From CAZWZG01 sp964638245 (GTDB lineage Bacteria > Pseudomonadota > Alphaproteobacteria > Rhodobacterales > Rhodobacteraceae): DNA of 26,362 nt. Of this stretch, positions 23,443 through 26,362 are shown one piece after another. The translations under genes and the position numbers were made by a program. Below the pieces are notes generated by a model that searched no databases, was not told the origin of the DNA, and saw nothing but the letters and a program-made list of their open reading frames with translations. The DNA is taken from positions 1 to 26,362 of the forward strand of contig CAZWZG010000028.1 in NCBI GenBank assembly GCA_964638245.1. The letters are read 5' to 3'. Each line of letters opens with the position of its first letter. Position 1 is the stretch's first letter.

Positions 23443-24297
23443 TTATGCCGCCCCGAGCACCTGCCGCCCCATCGCGCGCATCGCGCGCCGAAACATCGGG
23501 CGGTGCCGGTTGCGCATATGGATCGCCCCGTAGACCATTTGCGGGATCGGCTCGGCGTCTTGCACCGGGGCGGCGATCCCGTCTTCCAACAAGGTCACCG
23601 CCATGTCTTCCAGCACGTAGGATGTGCCCCCAACGGCGCGGAAAATCCCCGCGATCACCGCGCTCTGGCCCACGGTCAGGGATGCCGTCGACAGCGCGGG
23701 ATAAAGCGCGGCGTGCTGAGCCGCAAAGGCCGGGGCAAAGTTGCCCAGCACATAGCGCTTTGGATCAACCTCAGCGACGCGCTTGGCTTCGGTCGACACC
23801 ATGACGTAGTTCACCTCGCCCATGCTCTCGAAATAAAGATCGGGCAGGGGGCGCGGCGAATACAGGATCCCCACATCCAGCGCCCCCGAAATCAGGTCAT
23901 TGCACATCTGAAGCGAATGGTCGGCCTCGAAATAGATCGAGGCTTGCGGCACATCCTTGCGCAAGGCTTCGATCCACTCGCCCACATGCTGACCGGCCAC
24001 ATCATGCTGCATCCCCAGCCGTAGCCGAAGCGCGGCATCCCCCACATCGCGCACCGCCTCGCGCGCATCCGTCCATGTCAGGCGCAGCGCGCGCGCGTGG
24101 GGTTCAAACTGCAACCCTTCGGTGGTCAACTCGGTGCCCGAGCGCGACCGGTTGAACAGCCGGCAATCCAGCGCGTCCTCCAACGCCTTGACGCGACCCG
24201 AAACCGTCGATTGGGTAATCCCCAGCCGCTCCGCCGTCAGGTTGAAATTCCGCGTCTCGCAAAGGTCGAGGAAGGTCGTGATCTGGTCCTGTTGCAT
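23443..24297 (-). CDS. LysR family transcriptional regulator
   Basis: A 284-residue LysR-type regulator. The N-terminal winged helix-turn-helix is QQDQITTFLDLCETRNFNLT, AERLGITQSTVSGRVKALED and RLFNRSRSGTELTTEG, the standard LTTR layout. The rest is the effector-binding domain (LRLRLGMQHDVAGQHVGEWI, ISGALDVGILYSPRPLPDLY, YVLEDMAVTLLEDGIAAPVQ). It is divergent from the dimethylglycine/sarcosine-dehydrogenase-like gene and most likely controls that gene and itself: a LysR-type dyad lies only 11 bases upstream of its start codon. There is no evident ribosome site before the ATG. The effector is unknown; a methylated amine is a reasonable guess from context. Confidence 0.92.
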   Translation of the reverse strand: MQQDQITTFLDLCETRNFNLTAERLGITQSTVSGRVKALEDALDCRLFNRSRSGTELTTEGLQFEPHARALRLTWTDAREAVRDVGDAALRLRLGMQHDVAGQHVGEWIEALRKDVPQASIYFEADHSLQMCNDLISGALDVGILYSPRPLPDLYFESMGEVNYVMVSTEAKRVAEVDPKRYVLGNFAPAFAAQHAALYPALSTASLTVGQSAVIAGIFRAVGGTSYVLEDMAVTLLEDGIAAPVQDAEPIPQMVYGAIHMRNRHRPMFRRAMRAMGRQVLGAA

Positions 24298-24308
24298 AAT
24301 GCGAACTC

Positions 24309-24327
24309 TAATCGGTTTTCCCGATTA
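24309..24327. promoter_or_regulatory. LysR-type operator dyad, site 1
   Basis: TAATCGG, TTTTC, CCGATTA: a perfect 7-bp dyad with a 5-base centre that contains a T-N11-A LysR box. It is 11 bases from the lysR start and fits an autoregulatory site. Confidence 0.75.
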
Positions 24328-24331
24328 ATAT

Positions 24332-24350
24332 CAATCCGTGAACGGGATTG
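24332..24350. promoter_or_regulatory. LysR-type operator dyad, site 2
   Basis: CAATCC, GTGAACG, GGATTG: a 6-bp dyad whose centre is 23 bp from that of site 1, about two helical turns, on the same face of DNA. Its half-sites (AATCC/GGATT) resemble those of site 1 (AATCGG/CCGATT). It fits the second, activation, site of a LysR regulator. Confidence 0.6.
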
Positions 24351-24391
24351 AAAATTACCCAAACCCCGGTTTTACTGGGAGCAGGGACGAC

Positions 24392-24432
24392 ACACCGACA
24401 AAATACCGACGTAACACCGACGCGATACCGAT
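24392..24432 (+). repeat. four direct repeats of 8 bases with exact 11-bp period
   Basis: ACACCGAC (24392), ATACCGAC (24403), ACACCGAC (24414) and ATACCGAT (24425) recur every 11 bp with unrelated 3-base fillers. Only the second base alternates C/T, plus one change at the end of the last unit. The last unit ends 12 bases before the ATG of the flavoprotein gene, just before its AGGGG ribosome site. Spacing of one helical turn suggests cooperative protein binding, or an RNA leader motif if transcription starts upstream. Confidence 0.85.
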
Positions 24433-24443
24433 AGGGGTTTTCC

Positions 24444-26362
24444 ATGGCCGATCTGCCATCCACAGCACGAGTTGTCATCATTGGAGGCGGGGCCGTGGGG
24501 GCCTCGGTTCTCTACCATCTCGCCCGCGCCGGATTGACCGATTGTGTGTTGCTGGAAAAGAACGAACTGACCGCCGGATCAACCTGGCATGCTGCCGGGA
24601 ACATCCCGACGTTCTCGACCTCCTGGGCGATCATGAACATGCAGCGCTACTCGACCGAGCTCTACCGTGGCTTGGCTCAAGAGGTTGATTATCCAATGAA
24701 TTATCACGTCACCGGCTCGATCCGGCTGGCGCATTCAAAGGAGCGCATGCAGGAGTTCAAGCGCGCCCAATCCATGGGCCGCTATCAGGGGATGGACATC
24801 GACATGATGACCCCCAAAGAAGCGCAGGACATCTATCCCTTCATGGAAACCCATGATCTTGAAGGGGTTTTGTATGATCCCATGGACGGCGATATCGACC
24901 CCGCCCAGCTGACCCAAGCCTTCGCCAAGGGCGCGCGTGACCTCGGATCGACCATCGTCCGCTTCTGCCCCGCCACCGGCGTGCGCCGCGAGAATGGAGA
25001 ATGGGTGGTCGAGACGGAAAAAGGCGAGATCCGTGCAGAAATTGTAGTGAATGCAGCGGGTTACTATGCGCAGCGCGTCGGCGAATGGTTCAAGCCCTAC
25101 GGCGGGCGCACTGTTCCGATGATGGTCATGTCCCACCAGTATCTGTTGTTCGAAGAGGTCGAAGAGATCGCCAAACGCAGCGCTGAAACGGGCGGAAAAC
25201 TCCCGCTCCTGCGCGACGTGGATATCTCTTACTACCTGCGGCAGGAGAAAAACGGCTTCAATCTTGGCCCCTACGAGCGCAACTGTAAGGGCCACTGGAT
25301 GACCCCGGGCGATCCCATGCCTGAGGATTTCAGCTTCCAGCTTTATCCAGACGATCTGGACCGGCTCGAGTTTTATATCGAGGACGCCATGGCCCGCGTG
25401 CCGCTTCTGGGCGAGGCGGGACTGTCCAAGGTCATCAACGGCCCAATCCCCTACGCGCCCGATGGCTTGCCGCTGATCGGCCCCATGCCCGGCGTGCCAA
25501 ACGCGTTCGAGGCGTGTGTCTTTACATTCGGCATTGCCCAGTCGGGTGGCGCGGGCAAGGTCCTGGCCGAATGGATCACCGAGGGTGAGACCGAGTGGGA
25601 CATGTGGGCGGTCGATCCGCGCCGCTACACCGCGTATGCCGATCAGGACTACTGCAACCAGAAGGGCATGGAGGTCTATGGCCACGAATACGCCATGCAT
25701 TTCCCATGGCACCGTTGGCCTGCGGCCCCCGATAAGCGGTTGAGCTCACTGGATTCCCGGCTCCGCGATGCCGGCGGCCAGATGGCGCCCTACAACGGGT
25801 GGGAGCGGGCCGATTGGTTCGCCAAGCCGGGCGATGACACCTCCGAAGAGGCGACCCAGACCTGGGACCGCGCCGGCCCGTGGGAGCCGCGTATCCGCGA
25901 GGAATGCGAGGCTGTTCGCGATGGCGCGGGCATCATCGCGATCACAGGGTTTTCGCGCTACCGGGTCACGGGCGACGGCACGATGGATGCGCTCGACGCG
26001 CTGACCGTGTCGCGCTTGCCCAAGCCGGGTCGCGTTGGTCTGGCCTATTTCGCCGATGGGCGGGGCCGGATCGTGACCGAGATGAGCGTCATTCCCGATG
26101 CCGACGACAGCGTCGAACTGATCACAGCGGCCTTGGCGCAGTGGCATGATCTGGATGTCCTAAAGAACGGCCTGCCGGACAGGATTTCCGTTGAGGATCA
26201 AAGTGATACCTATGAAGTACTGCTGGTCACGGGGCCGAAGTCTCGCGAGATCCTTCAGCCTTTGACCGACGCCGACCTGACACTGCCGTGGCTCACCAGC
26301 CAGCGCAACGTCACTGTCTGCGGCAAGCCGGCCAGCGTGTTGCGCGTGTCGTTCGCCGGCGA
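24444..26362 (+). CDS. dimethylglycine/sarcosine dehydrogenase-like flavoprotein with GcvT domain (partial, 3' end outside)
   Basis: A large cytoplasmic flavoprotein that should oxidatively demethylate N-methyl glycine derivatives and pass the one-carbon unit to tetrahydrofolate. The open frame runs from ATG 24444 to the window edge (639 codons), with no stop. The N-terminus is a FAD-binding domain, ARVVIIGGGAVGASVLYHLA, and GSTWHAAGNIPTFS contains His49 at the place where FAD is covalently attached in dimethylglycine and sarcosine dehydrogenases. INGPIPYAPDGLPLIGPMPG and FTFGIAQSGGAGKVLAEWI are the family's FAD-domain end. A GcvT-like aminomethyltransferase domain starts at about residue 440 (DSRLRDAGGQMAPYNGWERA). 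Full homologues are about 800 residues, so about 170 are missing. AGGGG precedes the ATG. Which methylamine it prefers is not decidable here. Confidence 0.9.
   Translation, partial: MADLPSTARVVIIGGGAVGASVLYHLARAGLTDCVLLEKNELTAGSTWHAAGNIPTFSTSWAIMNMQRYSTELYRGLAQEVDYPMNYHVTGSIRLAHSKERMQEFKRAQSMGRYQGMDIDMMTPKEAQDIYPFMETHDLEGVLYDPMDGDIDPAQLTQAFAKGARDLGSTIVRFCPATGVRRENGEWVVETEKGEIRAEIVVNAAGYYAQRVGEWFKPYGGRTVPMMVMSHQYLLFEEVEEIAKRSAETGGKLPLLRDVDISYYLRQEKNGFNLGPYERNCKGHWMTPGDPMPEDFSFQLYPDDLDRLEFYIEDAMARVPLLGEAGLSKVINGPIPYAPDGLPLIGPMPGVPNAFEACVFTFGIAQSGGAGKVLAEWITEGETEWDMWAVDPRRYTAYADQDYCNQKGMEVYGHEYAMHFPWHRWPAAPDKRLSSLDSRLRDAGGQMAPYNGWERADWFAKPGDDTSEEATQTWDRAGPWEPRIREECEAVRDGAGIIAITGFSRYRVTGDGTMDALDALTVSRLPKPGRVGLAYFADGRGRIVTEMSVIPDADDSVELITAALAQWHDLDVLKNGLPDRISVEDQSDTYEVLLVTGPKSREILQPLTDADLTLPWLTSQRNVTVCGKPASVLRVSFAG

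Noticed and set aside
24392..24432. CRISPR array
   Set aside because: Units are 8 bases with 3-base fillers; no repeat or spacer of CRISPR length and no cas genes.
24735..25712. 325-codon frame antisense to the flavoprotein gene
   Set aside because: No motif; the plus frame has FAD and GcvT signatures and runs to the edge.

Overview
This window comes from a GC-rich alphaproteobacterium, most likely a marine Rhodobacterales (Roseobacter-group) organism. The reasons are the adjacent lysC and ptsP genes, a VPLPA-CTERM surface protein, a choline sulfatase very like the rhizobial and roseobacter BetC, a dimethylglycine/sarcosine-dehydrogenase-type flavoprotein, and dispersed CTTCATCTGG...GGGGCAGAGCCCC intergenic repeats of a kind I associate with this order. 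It is a draft sequence: two runs of exactly 100 N interrupt genes. No rRNA, tRNA, insertion sequence, prophage or CRISPR array was seen. Genes are tightly packed, with many 1- to 4-base overlaps.

Layout. 1-618 is the 5' part of parE (-). 793-1665 is a PPK2 polyphosphate kinase (+). 1737-2384 is a secreted VPLPA-CTERM protein (-). 2563-3912 is a MATE exporter (+). A four-gene minus-strand run follows, in transcription order: two tandem paralogous putative glycosyltransferases (8784-7154), aspartate kinase lysC (7091-5853) and the nitrogen-PTS enzyme I ptsP (5668-3919, broken by a gap). 8964-10824 holds an ankyrin-repeat protein with a separate C-terminal domain and a small membrane protein. 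10821-11740 is a short-chain dehydrogenase (gap) and a DUF1178 protein (-). Then come dgkA (+), a NUDIX hydrolase (-) and a histone-deacetylase-family amidohydrolase (+).

The most coherent theme is methylated-amine osmolyte use. Choline sulfatase betC (15630-14128, -) is divergent from a three-gene ProV/ProW/ProX-type ABC importer (15826-19658, +) that ends at a strong terminator. Farther on, a LysR regulator (24297-23443, -) is divergent from a dimethylglycine/sarcosine-dehydrogenase-like gene that runs off the window (24444 onward, +). Their shared control region carries two LysR-type dyads and four exact 11-bp-period direct repeats. A plausible flow is: choline-O-sulfate or a related quaternary amine imported, desulfated to choline, oxidised to betaine elsewhere, then demethylated by the flavoprotein toward glycine. 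Betaine synthesis and betaine demethylation genes are not in the window.

Between these lie two c-type cytochromes (-), an NAD-dependent epimerase/dehydratase (+), and a translationally coupled pair: a 3-hydroxyisobutyrate-dehydrogenase-family reductase and a solute-binding-like protein with no signal peptide (-). Three copies of the intergenic repeat occur (5739-5831, 14072-14115, 23390-23433), one supplying the last codons and stop of the amidohydrolase gene.
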